Source: Psoroptes ovis (taxonomy: Eukaryota > Arthropoda > Arachnida > Sarcoptiformes > Psoroptidae). Taken from it: a stretch of DNA of 64,000 bases. A program made the translations under genes and the position numbers. Location: contig PQWQ01000003.1 in NCBI GenBank assembly GCA_002943765.1, forward strand, positions 186,001-250,000. Direction: 5' to 3'. Position 1 is the first letter of the stretch, and the number at the start of each line of letters is the position of its first letter. The notes beneath the pieces were generated by a model, which had not been told where the DNA came from, searched no databases, and saw only the letters and a list, made by a program, of their open reading frames with translations. This document shows, piece by piece, positions 30,301 through 38,979 of the stretch.

Positions 30301-32704
30301 ACGATATAATCGGCAAAAACTTTCTGGACAACTTAATAGATCATTGGTTCAAATGATCTATTAAGTTGTATTGTGTTTGCTTGTGACGATAATTTTACTT
30401 TTTTCCACCCAAGAAAAAAGAAATCGTCGTGAAAATAAACAATCAAAATGTGACAATTTCATTTTTGTCAATTTCAATGTGAGAAAAATTGCTGAAGATT
30501 ATTGTTTTGATCATTTATTTATTCGTTAATGTTTACCCATATCAAATAAACAAACGAAAAAAATCCATTAATCGATCATTATCGAATCTAAATCGATTCA
30601 AATAATTCAATATTTACCTTATCGAATCGAATGGTTTCCAGCCTTATGGCTGAATAATGCTGGAAATGCATTTAGGGCAATTTACACACACCCCTTAGTA
30701 AATGATTCTGGAAAATGAATAAACAAAATATCAAAAATAAATGTATTAGATTGTCCGAAAAGTTTTTGCCGATTATATCGTAGGTAATTATGAGAAAATT
30801 GGCAAGAATTTATCGGACAACCTAATGAATCGATGAATAAACAATAAAAATGAATAAATAAATAAATAAATAAAAAATGAATGATCATAAATGATATTTG
30901 AATTGATATGTGAACCATAATGATATTTGAAAATGGTTTTGATTCGTTTAAAATCGAAATTTTTCCTTGAATTTCCATGATCATATCCATAATCTTTGAT
31001 AGCTTTGATCATCATCAACTACAAAACATCAACATTTAGCTCAGTATCGATGATAATTCTGCCTTATAAATGTGTGAAAATTCAACGAGAATTATCGCAT
31101 CAAGAATTGGAGAAAAAACCATTATGAATCTTAACGATGTTCAATGTCTTATCGCACTCACAGATATTTGAAAGAAAATGAATTAAAATACATCAAAGCT
31201 TTCAATTCAATTCATTGATTTTAAAGGGGGTGTGCAAGGGCTATAGCTTCGCCACGCAATATTTACTTTTCGATGCCCCACATACATACACTAACAACAC
31301 ATTTGATTTCAAATACAAACACATTCAAAGCCAATTGTCCTTAGTATTTCCCCTTGGTCCCTATGTACACCCATTTTTATTATTTTCAATTTCGATCAAT
31401 TTGTACACAGGCGAACAGAAGAAGAAATGGAAGAAATGTTTGAAAATATTTGAAAAAATTAATTCAAAACAAAATGGAGAATCGATGAACCAAAAAAACA
31501 TACGAAAAAATGAATTGAATTCTATTCTTATTTCCCATTGATATGTGAATACACATAGATAGATACTTAGACATAGATCGACGAAAAAAAACAATTTAAG
31601 AAAGATTTCTTTATTTTTATTTTATTTTATTGTTTGAAAATGAATTTGGAATTCAAATATTGAGGAATACTATTGAATTTTTACGAAGAAAGAAAGAAAT
31701 TGGAAGAAATTCAATCACAATCGATACGATTCGCGGAATATATTTTCGTTTTTGTTCCTTCGAAAATTGTTAAAAGGTTCCTGAAATGATCGAAATAATG
31801 ATAGAAATATTGGGTTGTCCCATAAGTTCTTGCCGGTTATATTGTAGAAAATCATTAAAAAAATCGGCAAGAACTTATGGGACCATTCTAATAGATGAAA
31901 GAAAGCGAAAATCTTTGAATTGAAAATCTTATTTGAAATAATTTTTTTTTTAGAATTTTCAATTGTCATTTTTGTGTTTGTTTGTTTGAATGTTTGTACT
32001 GAATGTCTATTGTAAGGTTATACATTGCATTGTTTGTAAGATTGTACATTGCATTGTTTGTAATGCTTGTTTGTTTATTTTTCTTTTTCATTTTCATTTG
32101 ATTTTGAATCAATTTTCAGTCATTATTATTATTATTGTTATTATTTTATTTCTCGAAGCAAAATAATAGCAAACAATAATGAAAACAAGGTGATGATTGT
32201 GTGTTTTATTATTATTTTATTATTGAATTGTTATTTTATATGTATTGTGTGTGTACATGTGATTGTTTGATATGATAATAATCAAAAATAAATGACAATT
32301 ATTATTGATTTGAAAATTGTATTTGAAAGGCTTGCAAACTATATATAAAATATATGAGGTTTGAACCTTGAAGCCATGATTCACAGGCATATTTTGAACG
32401 GCTTAACAAAGCAGTGGTTTTGAGAATTACTTGGTTTAAATTTTGCAGCATAGCTTTTATTGAAAATCACGCTTAAAATAACAGTCTTAAAACAAGCTTT
32501 GAAGCTTCAGATTGAACATTAATCTCGCAAATCTTGGCTTAAATTTTAGCTTTAACTCTAGTTTTAAATACATTTTTAAATTCAATTTTAAGATAATTTA
32601 AGAAAATTTTCTTAAAATTTTTTTCTTTTCTTTCATTTTTAAAAATCTTAAAACCAATACAGGACCATTGTGATTATCAACAGCTACAACAAACGACTGT
32701 TTAA
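6964..32704 (+). CDS. Sidestep-family Ig/FN3 transmembrane receptor, 3' part of gene (8 exons)
   Basis: Exons 6964-7236, 20747-20881, 20986-21906, 21998-22193, 22858-23267, 24405-25408, 26874-27191 and 32663-32704 join in one frame to 1098 residues and a TAA stop; the 5' exons are left of the window. In order the product has an Ig domain, a second Ig domain (Cys in RLKCMV and GIVSCW), an FN3 domain beginning GPPSPLQDCQITN and containing ECFPGDNGG, one membrane segment, and a tail of over 550 residues rich in Asn, Gln and His. The Ig-FN3-TM order and the FN3 start match Sidestep proteins, cell-surface receptors that bind Beaten-path proteins in insect axon guidance and synaptic matching (family knowledge). 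Junctions between extracellular exons are phase 1, usual for Ig-domain genes. Which Sidestep paralogue it is cannot be told. The exon at 24405 has the weakest acceptor. Confidence 0.85.
8227..8271. repeat. Near-perfect 45-bp inverted repeat
   Basis: AATAACAAAGATGATGATATT is followed directly by an almost exact reverse complement ending CATTGTTATT. It is in the long intron. Confidence 0.7.
8637..8708 (+). mobile_element. Mariner-like mini-element, subfamily A, short
   Basis: TTAGGTTGTCCCATAAG start; it lacks part of the right arm (CCCCTTAAGAATTTATGGG), giving 72 bp. Confidence 0.78.
11534..11614 (-). mobile_element. Mariner-like mini-element, subfamily A
   Basis: TTAGGCTGTCCG start, TATATCGTAGAAAATGATT centre, reverse orientation. 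Confidence 0.84.
12061..12140 (+). mobile_element. Mariner-like mini-element, subfamily A
   Basis: TTAGATTGTCCG to CGGACAATCTAA, flanked by TA on both sides. Confidence 0.85.
12330..12384. repeat. ATA/ATG microsatellite
   Basis: About seven AAT units run into about 12 GAT units, inside the long intron. Confidence 0.9.
14406..14485 (-). mobile_element. Mariner-like mini-element, subfamily A
   Basis: ATAGGTTGTCCG start and TTGGACAACCTAA end; the centre is TATATCGTAGGGAATC. Confidence 0.83.
15959..16038 (+). mobile_element. Mariner-like mini-element, subfamily D
   Basis: Subfamily D keeps the ends but has CAGACGTTTTTCTATTAG in the centre. Arms pair as TTTTTGCCGATTT and AAATCGGCAAAAA. Confidence 0.82.
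16618..16698 (+). mobile_element. Mariner-like mini-element, subfamily A
   Basis: TTAGGTTGTCCTATAAG to CGGACAATTTAA, TA flanks. Confidence 0.84.
17828..17907 (+). mobile_element. Mariner-like mini-element, subfamily B
   Basis: TTAGGTTGTCCAAAAAGTTC with the TTCGGCTTAATCGATAGAG arm; the last bases have changed to CCAAAAA. Confidence 0.84.
18532..18612 (+). mobile_element. Mariner-like mini-element, subfamily B
   Basis: TTTGGTTGTCCG start and CGGACAGCTAG end; ten bases separate it from the next, unrelated-subfamily copy. Confidence 0.82.
18623..18705 (+). mobile_element. Mariner-like mini-element, subfamily A
   Basis: TTAGGTTATCCGG to CGGACAACTTGA, with TTTTCTACGATATAACC centre. Confidence 0.82.
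18868..18964. repeat. GATGCT/GTAGCT hexamer-type repeat
   Basis: Runs of GATGCT are interrupted at intervals by GTAGCT. The repeat gives open frames on both strands (Asp-Ala and Ser-Ile dipeptides) that are artefacts of the repeat. It lies in the 13.5 kb intron. Confidence 0.88.
19638..19718 (+). mobile_element. Mariner-like mini-element, subfamily B
   Basis: TTTGGTTGTCCG start, CCCGCTCAATCGAATAGAG arm, ACGGATAACTTAA end. Confidence 0.82.
20298..20378 (+). mobile_element. Mariner-like mini-element, subfamily D
   Basis: TTGGGTTGTCCG to CGGACAACCCAA with CCGGATGTTTTTCAATTAG centre. Confidence 0.84.
20747..20881 (+). CDS. Sidestep-like exon: second half of the same Ig domain
   Basis: The exon lies between TTTAG and GTAATT. 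It encodes DVVQESNSTSVLIESV followed by the Ig signature DHSGRYQCLAVNQQG, that is the E-G strands with the second cysteine. It joins the exon ending at 7236 in phase 1 (G/AT) and completes one Ig domain across a 13.5 kb intron. Confidence 0.85.
20986..21906 (+). CDS. Sidestep-like exon: second Ig domain plus FN3 domain
   Basis: The acceptor is TGCAG at 20981-20985 and the donor GTAAGT at 21907. The product begins FIPFCVNQ and has an Ig domain with cysteines in RLKCMV and GIVSCWSSNQLG plus a third in YPCSF. The FN3 domain ends LIPGTWYHLELYSQNERGKSP. Between the FN3 halves is an insert of roughly 100 residues of Asp/Asn/Gln repeats (about 21475-21770). The Ig-Ig-FN3 succession is the strongest evidence for Sidestep membership. 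Confidence 0.88.
21998..22193 (+). CDS. Sidestep-like exon: transmembrane segment
   Basis: The exon runs from GATTAG to GTAAGT, phase 1 in and phase 2 out. It encodes a short juxtamembrane part, then MIVISILFGILIIIIIIYF, a clear single membrane helix, then CCHSRQRNIRR, a basic stop-transfer sequence. A run of Asp codons (GAT repeat at 22138-22163) follows on the cytoplasmic side. Confidence 0.85.
22858..23267 (+). CDS. Sidestep-like exon: cytoplasmic tail 1
   Basis: The acceptor TTTTTTCCAG and donor GTAAGT are good, and phase 2 in matches the previous exon (AA/T). The encoded tail starts NFTFCPPNNEDN and is rich in Asn, Gln and Asp, with no recognisable domain. It ends RMLQN plus one base of the next codon. 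Confidence 0.78.
24405..25408 (+). CDS. Sidestep-like exon: cytoplasmic tail 2, Asn/Gln/Ser/His repeats
   Basis: An open frame of over 1 kb ends at GTAAGT (25409). It is almost wholly low complexity: Asn runs, QQQQQ tracts, SSTSSSSSPPPPP near 24935-24965 and a His run near 25340. A frame-matching acceptor is the CAG at 24402-24404, which gives phase 1 in, but its pyrimidine tract is poor, so the left edge is uncertain. The frame has a stop at 24302-24304, so the exon cannot extend past that. Confidence 0.65.
26874..27191 (+). CDS. Sidestep-like exon: cytoplasmic tail 3
   Basis: The exon runs from GATAG (26869-26873) to CAG/GTTTGT, phase 0 at both ends. The product starts IDGYLLSTNETNNNLIENN and ends in Gln/His and Asp runs. 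The frame fits its neighbours without adjustment. Confidence 0.68.
28487..28566 (+). mobile_element. Mariner-like mini-element, subfamily A
   Basis: TTAAATTGTCCG to CGGACTACTTAA. Confidence 0.83.
28725..28803 (+). mobile_element. Mariner-like mini-element, subfamily A
   Basis: TTAAGTTGTCCCAAAAG to TGGACAACCTAA, TA on both sides; 158 bp from the previous copy, same orientation. Confidence 0.85.
29379..29459 (+). mobile_element. Mariner-like mini-element, subfamily A
   Basis: TGAAGTTGTCCAGAAAG start; the rest is close to the subfamily consensus. Confidence 0.84.
29987..30066 (+). mobile_element. Mariner-like mini-element, subfamily B
   Basis: TTAGCTTGTCCG to GGGACAACCTAA, TA flanks. Confidence 0.84.
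30265..30336 (+). mobile_element. Mariner-like mini-element, subfamily A, short
   Basis: The left arm lacks the GCCGATTTT segment (AAAGTTTTTTTCAATGATT), giving 72 bp. Confidence 0.8.
30746..30825 (-). mobile_element. Mariner-like mini-element, subfamily A
   Basis: TTAGATTGTCCG to CGGACAACCTAA, reverse orientation. Confidence 0.85.
31810..31891 (-). mobile_element. Mariner-like mini-element, subfamily A with CCCATAAG ends
   Basis: TTGGGTTGTCCCATAAG start; centre TATATTGTAGAAAATC; right end altered to GGGACCATTCTAA. Confidence 0.82.
32663..32704 (+). CDS. Sidestep-like terminal exon with PDZ-ligand-like end
   Basis: After a pyrimidine-rich tract and ATACAG the phase-0 frame reads DHCDYQQLQQTTV and then TAA at 32702-32704. 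The last three residues Thr-Thr-Val fit a class I PDZ-binding motif (S/T-x-hydrophobic). The exon is only 42 bp long and 5.4 kb from the previous one, so the assignment rests on the splice site, the phase and the sensible end. A further exon could be hidden in the intron. Confidence 0.5.
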   Translation, partial: DHCDYQQLQQTTV

Positions 32705-32937
32705 AGTGATCTAAATCCTTCATTCATTCATTCATTTCATTTCATGAATTCCAAGATTTCCAAGAAACAAAGTACAACACAAGCCTAAGATCAAGACATG
32801 AAACTCATCATCACCAACAAACATCAACAACGAATGTCAACGAATCAAGTGCAATAATACAATACAATCATCATCAAATTCAACTCGAAATACATTTCAT
32901 CAATTTTTCAAGACACAAATATAAGACAGATATAAGA

Positions 32938-32943
32938 AATAAA
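32938..32943 (+). terminator. Candidate polyadenylation signal of the Sidestep-like gene
   Basis: This is an AATAAA hexamer 234 bases after the TAA stop. In DNA this AT-rich such hexamers are common, so the call is weak. Confidence 0.25.
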
Positions 32944-35160
32944 ACGACAAATAATTTGACGATTTGACAAAAATACAAATGAAAAAATACATTAAAACAA
33001 TTCTCTCGACACAGAGAGACAGTGGATACAATCCAAAATTGATATCAGAAAAAGCCGGACTTTTGAATTGAAACCAAATTAGAAATTGAAACATTTATGA
33101 ATGTTTCCAAACGAATCATTTTCAAATGGCTTCGTAGTACACTCATGTATTACATTGGTACATGATGTCTTCTTCAGTGGTGGACTCACACACACACACA
33201 CATAAACATTATTTGATATCTTTGTCCTCCGATGTCTTAGTCTTCATCATTTTCCATCGAAAAACATTTTATCAATGATCAAATATGTTTTTTTTTTTTT
33301 TTGATAAATTAAAAATTGCTGAATTTTAACATCAACGAAAAAGTACCGAGCCCGAGAAGAAATTGGATCTTTTGTTCCGAGCAAAAAAAAAAAAAAATAT
33401 TCTTAAATATTGTCTAAATGTGAAGATTGTCAAATGATACAATCAACAGCAGCAGCATCAGCAACAACCAACCAAAGACAAAGACGATAAAAGCATCGTT
33501 TTACCAAAATAAGAGAATTCCAAGGAATGATTCCTTAGAATTTCATGTGCAATATTATTTGTAAGATTTTCTTCGGGTACAGGACTCATAATTCCTCATC
33601 ATCATATTTGTTCACCATCATCATCATCATCATCATCAAATTCTGTGATTTCATATTTTTATATTTTACTTATTTACTGATATTTTCTACTTGATATTCT
33701 CAATGTTTTTCATTTGTAATATTTATATAAATATAAATGTATACAATCATCATCTTCATCATCGTCTTAGTTATCATCATCTTAAGTTATTTGTTCACAT
33801 TTTCTTGTACAAAAAAAAAATATTTTGTTTTCTTCATCTCTGCTCCACTAAATACTGTACTGTATTACATCAATCGAGCGACATTATGATCATTAATTTA
33901 TCAAAAAACATCATCATTATCATCATCATCTTGGTTATTACCAACGTCTGATTAATATATATGTTGGTAACTCGATTTGAATTGAATTAGATTGAGATGT
34001 GAATTGAATCAAATTGAATTGAATTAAATTGGAATGTGAATTAAATTGAATTGAAATGAACAGAAAATAATTGAGGAAGAATAAAATACGAGAATTTCAA
34101 CAGGAAGAACAGAAAAGAAAATTTGAAAATTTGTGTTTTGAAAATTGAAATGAAAAATATTAATCAACAATAGACACACTTGATTATATTCTATTTGAAA
34201 TAATGATACATGATTTTTGAAATTTCATTTCATTTCATTGTTCATTCATTTAACATCATTTCAATGTCGGTTTGAATCAAAGAGAAAGTCTAAGGCACCA
34301 AGAAAAAGCCCTGAAAAGCCTAGAATTCATCGTGATTATTACTGAAATCAAAGTCTCAAAGATTCAAGAAGATTTCAAAGTTTAAAAGAAATGGAAAAAT
34401 GTTTTTGGATAAATGGAAAAATGATTCGAGAATTGAATTCCATCTATTACGGCAAAACGTATGGCAATAATCATCATTGATAATAATAATGATTTAATGG
34501 ACAAACAAACAAATAATATGTTTAATAACGATTATAGAGGAAAATTCCAAGAGGTGTTTATCGAAAGATGTTTAAGACAATATTCTTAGTCAAGAAGAAA
34601 GAAAATTCCGTTCTAAATATGATAAGACAATGATAAATTGAAAGCATTTGAAACAAGTCTAAGAGAATGGAATTCTTCATTGAGAATCAACGATGAAAAT
34701 CATTTGAAATTATTATTATTTCGTCTGACAAATGATAATTTATCATTCAATTTCCACCAATAACAACAATAAATATCACCATTATTATTATTACGATTAT
34801 CATCAATGGCATGATCATCAATCATTAATCATTAATTTGATTTCATTTTGTACAAATAAATTGTTGAATTATTTTGTTTTCATTGCATTGTTTTTATTTG
34901 TAAATACAAATTACTGAAAAATTGTAAATAATGATTCACATTTTTTTAATTGATTTCGGTTTGTAATCAAATGATAACATGGACAACATTTTACAAGCAT
35001 CATTTAGATATACATACACAAACAATCAATCTATTATGATTTTTTTAATTAATAAATCAATTATCAATAATTTTAATAATTTTTTTATTCAAAAAAATTT
35101 AGTACGGAATTCATTTGTTTCATAAAGGATATTTATTAATAAAAAAATATGAAAAAATTT

Positions 35161-35650
35161 GACGATGGATAGCCTTAGATTTTTTCGATTTTTTCAAAAA
35201 TTTTGACGATGGTTAGCCTTAGATTTTTTCGAAAAATTCAAAAATTTTGACGATGTATAGCCTTAGATTTTTTCGAAAAATTCAAAAATTTTGACGATGG
35301 TTAGCCTTAGATTTTTTCGATTTTTTCAAAAATTTTGACGATGGTTAGCCTTAGATTTTTTCGATTTTTTCAAAAATTTCCACGTACTATAGCCTCAGAT
35401 TTTTTCGAAAAATTCAAAAATTTTGACGATGGTTAGCCTTAGATTTTTTCGATTTTTTGAAAAATTTTGACGATGTAACGATAGCCTTAGATTTTTTCGA
35501 AAAATTCAAAAATTTTGACGATGTATAGCCTTAGATTTTTTCGAAAAATTCAAAAATTTTGACGATGGATAGCCTTAGATTTTTTCAATTTTTTGAAAAA
35601 TTTTGACGATGGTTAGCCTTAGATTTTTTCGATTTTTTCAAAAATTATAC
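35161..35650. repeat. 44-bp minisatellite, about 11 copies
   Basis: Each unit begins GACGATGGTTAGCCTTAG, followed by a T-rich run and CAAAAATTTT. Two unit types alternate irregularly, one with TTCGATTTTTTC and one with TTCGAAAAATTC in the middle. One unit has CACGTACTATAGCC instead of the usual start and another carries a four-base insertion. The array ends in a degraded copy near 35650. Confidence 0.9.
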
Positions 35651-36409
35651 CCTTGTTTTTTTTCGAAAATTTCAAAAAAATCTATCAAAACTTTAAACCC
35701 TGTAAGTTGAACAATTGATTTTGAATCGATTTTTTTTCGATTTATTTTTCTCTTCTTCTTCCAATTCATTGTTCATGTTATATTCAAAGCCACTTTCAAT
35801 TTCAAGGCATCAATTTCAATGCATGTGAAGATTCACTGAAAGCAAAAAAACATGATTGAAATATCAAATATCATTCACATACATTTTCGGGTACAAATAA
35901 AAGAAATTTTCAGTCGAATCAAATGAAATTAGTCGAAATACATTGAAATGATAATGGATCGAGGAGCAATGGACTTGGAGAGCGATTGACTTAGAGACCA
36001 AACAAAGACCAAGGACAAAGACTAAATTCATTTCATGTTTCCTCCTATGGATCACATCATAATAATAAATACATGATTTGAATGGATGAGTCTTTGAATT
36101 AAATTCAATTTTCCTTTTTATTATTATTATTATGACTGTCTGTTCCTTGTTCCTAATTTTTTTCCTTATTTCATTTTATGTGTTTATCATTAAATGAATT
36201 CTTATTTTTAAGAAAATTAAAAAAAATAAAATAAGAAAATATAAAGATGATACAATGAATTCAATACAAATTCAATGAATTTTCCAATGAATTTCCATGA
36301 ATTCTTATGATACAATGCCATACAATTCTTGTTGAAATTGAATTTAATCAAACAAATTGATTTTTCCAATGAAATTCTGATTTTAGCTTGGGTCCTATGG
36401 ACGCTAAAA

Positions 36410-36498
36410 TTATCGGAACCATCCCTGACCTCTTGAAGGTCTTCTTGAACCCCTTAGAATCTGTCGAGGTCGAATGGCCACTGGCAAAATATGATTTC
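36410..36498 (-). CDS. Possible short terminal exon, minus strand
   Basis: This patch is clearly richer in GC than its surroundings. On the minus strand an AACCAG acceptor is followed by a 28-codon frame containing ILPVAIRPRQILRGSRRPSR and ending GQGWFR and TAA. Its codons end mostly in A or T, as in the neighbouring real genes, while the overlapping plus-strand frame starting at 36397 has GC-ending codons unlike them. No upstream partner exon was found and no family is recognised. It could equally be a transposon remnant. Confidence 0.2.
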
Positions 36499-37178
36499 CT
36501 GGTTAATATTCATTTGAACACACATATTTACATTGTATCAATGTTTTGAGCAATATTTATTGGTTCTTCCAGTCATCATCATCGACTTAATTTGATTGAA
36601 TTATCGATATACATTATTCTTGGAACGATGGAAATATTCAAGTGTCAAATTCTGCCAAGTATCACCCTGAAAAATGTGTATTCTGTATATTTGACTCTAT
36701 CGGGAACAGCAAAGCTTTTGTCATTGAAATGAATTATTAATATTATTAATATCATTGATTATTTCAACATTATTTTCATTATTTCAACGTTATTCCAACA
36801 TTATTTCAATCATTTCTAGAAATTACATCGATAGAATACATTGAATATGAATGAATACACTGAAGAAATACTCATATTCCAGTTGGGGCTATAGTTGGGG
36901 CCAGAAACATTTTTGAGTTCCGGTTATTTACAACGACAAACAAATACATAAACAAATGAACAAACAATCATAATAATAAATGTGATAATAAGATTCTTTC
37001 ATTTTATTATTATTTGTTCATATATTTTTCTATTTATTCTACATGAAAATCTATTTGATGAGAAATAATAACAATGATTATAATGCTCATTTAATATTAT
37101 CGATGTCATTCATTGGAAATCTTGTTTTTGGAAAAATGAATGACAAGCTTATCATAGTGAATATTTTGTATTTTTGGA

Positions 37179-37259
37179 AAAATTGTCCGAAAAGTTTTCA
37201 ACGATTTTCGCATAGACATTCAATTGATAAACCCACAAGAACTTTTCGGACAATTCTAA
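37179..37259 (+). mobile_element. Mariner-like mini-element, divergent, nearest subfamily D
   Basis: AATTGTCCGAAAAG to CGGACAATTCTAA; centre GCATAGACATTCAATTGATA. Confidence 0.75.
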
Positions 37260-37950
37260 ATAAAATATATTTTCAATGTATCTTTCAAAATAGGGGCTGG
37301 AATGAACACATATTCATTCATTGGAACCACTTTTAATGCCAGTTATCAATGATATTACAAGGAAATCTTGGAAAAATAGAAAAAATTTATGACAACCCGT
37401 TATGTTGATGTCAATTCTAGGGTTGTTGTTGTCGTTGGTTGGTTGTCGTTGCTAGAGCTTTCATTGAGCTTTTGGCAATCATTTTCATTCGTAAATATTT
37501 CTTGGATCTGGATCTACCCAAAGACCCAAGTGATCTTGTGATCCAAAATATTGAGATTTCTTTGGCTTTTTTTATGCTGACTTTGGCTGTGTATTTATTT
37601 ATTTATTTATTCATTTTGGCAAAATCGATCATCGAAAAATGATTGAACGAATTTAATAAATGAAAATTTCTTGGAGCAGATGAAGGAGGAGAATGGAGAG
37701 AATTAAGACTAGAATCAATCGACAAGAATCAATATTTCGGGCGTATGGGAAACAACCAATACAACAACAAGCAGCCATGGAAAGGATTGAGTGAAAGGAT
37801 TGATCTAAAAAAAAAATCTAATCAATTTCCAATTAAATTTAATTCTTCAAAATCGATTCATTTGATGAATCAGATACAATCAATGACAAGACTTCGATAT
37901 TAAAAAATGGATTTTCGGTTCGAAAAAATGAATTTTCAGTGCACAAAATT

Positions 37951-38033
37951 TTAGGTTGTCCCATAAGTTCTTACCGTTTGTTCAATTTATTTATTCAAAA
38001 AAAAAAACGGCAAGAACTTATGGGACAACCCAA
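37951..38033 (+). mobile_element. Mariner-like mini-element, subfamily C
   Basis: TTAGGTTGTCCCATAAG to ATGGGACAACCCAA; the right arm begins with an A run. Confidence 0.84.
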
Positions 38034-38399
38034 TATATTCATAAGATTATTGTTGTCATACGATCATTGTTGTCATAGATTTTGTCAAATAGATTTTTGT
38101 CATAAATTGTCAAAGACTTTCATCAGTGCAAATATTTAGATTGACATACATTCATTTTTTTCTTTGTTGAATTTATTTCAATTTTATCAAAAAATATTTT
38201 TTGTCACAATTTTTGTCAAAGCAAATTCTATGTGCAAATATGCATTTTGCCTACGGGTGGTAATCGGGTGATGATAAATTTTCCGCGTTGCTTTGGCTTG
38301 AATATGTGTCTAAATATGTCTTTGAATTCCTATATCTTGTCCTTGTATTTTGTTGTCGCTTTAAATTTTTTCAAAAATTTAAAAATGAACAAAATATCA

Positions 38400-38479
38400 T
38401 TAGGTTGTCCGAAAAGTTCATTCGGCTTAATCGATAGAGTTGCACATGAAAATCGGCCAGAATTTTCCGGGCAGCCTAA
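38400..38479 (+). mobile_element. Mariner-like mini-element, subfamily B
   Basis: TTAGGTTGTCCG start with exact TTCGGCTTAATCGATAGAG arm; end CGGGCAGCCTAA. Confidence 0.85.
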
Positions 38480-38655
38480 ATAATAAAATCTTAGATTTGA
38501 AAAAAAAATCAAATGTTTGAAGAAATGAAAAATTGTGAAAATTTCTTCTTTTTCCTTGGAATATTTATTTATTCAAATTCTTAAAAATATCTGAGAATCC
38601 ATGTGATCTCGGGGGCAAAAACACAGGAAATTTGCATAGATTTTGTCGCCGTGCA

Positions 38656-38798
38656 TTCAAATTGGAATTGAATTCAAATTGGAATTGAATTCAAATTGGA
38701 ATTGAATTCAAATTGGAATTGAATTCAAATTGGAATTGAATTCAAATTGGAATTGAATTCAAATTGGAATTGAATTCAAATTGGAATTGAATTCAAAT
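38656..38798. repeat. 17-bp tandem repeat, eight copies
   Basis: The unit TTCAAATTGGAATTGAA is repeated perfectly with a partial copy at the end. The perfect homogeneity suggests recent expansion. It lies between two mini-elements just past the 3' end of the DESI2-like gene. Confidence 0.92.
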
Positions 38799-38849
38799 TT
38801 CCATCGTGATTATTTATTTGGAATTCGAAATTTATTTGGAATTTATTTA

Positions 38850-38933
38850 TTAGCCTGTCCGGAAAGTTTTAGGCCGATTTTTATGAGCAACCCTCTATCG
38901 GAAAAGCGGAATGAACTTTTCGGACAACCGTAA
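38850..38933 (-). mobile_element. Mariner-like mini-element, subfamily B
   Basis: TTAGCCTGTCCGG start, GCGGAATGAACTTTTCGG near the end; 47 bp downstream of the DESI2-like stop codon. Confidence 0.82.
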
Positions 38934-38979
38934 TATTCATTTGATTTTGTTACTTGTTTATTTATTTATTTATTTGTTT

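Larger units (their letters stand above)
27192..32662 (+). other. 5.5 kb intron before the last Sidestep-like exon
   Basis: The stretch contains seven mariner-like mini-elements, clustered at 28487-31891, and otherwise AT-rich non-coding sequence. No open frame with domain features was seen on either strand. Confidence 0.45.
32705..38979. other. Intergenic region with tandem repeats
   Basis: The region runs from the Sidestep-like stop to the end of the DESI2-like gene. It holds the 3' untranslated region of the former, a 44-bp minisatellite, a 17-bp tandem repeat, four mini-elements, and a GC-richer patch at about 36390-36500 described separately. No convincing gene was seen elsewhere in it. 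Confidence 0.5.

Noticed and set aside
32100..32200. Possible extra Sidestep-like exon after TTTTCAG
   Set aside because: The phase-0 frame reads Leu runs and then a stop after about 19 codons, which fits no tail exon.
35864..36055. Minus-strand frame with a signal-peptide-like start (MNLVFVLGLCLVSKS)
   Set aside because: The hydrophobic part comes from an imperfect ACCAAAGACCAAGGACAAAG-type simple repeat; no splice partner or domain.
38656..38798. CRISPR-like array
   Set aside because: Units follow directly without spacers, and the genome is eukaryotic.
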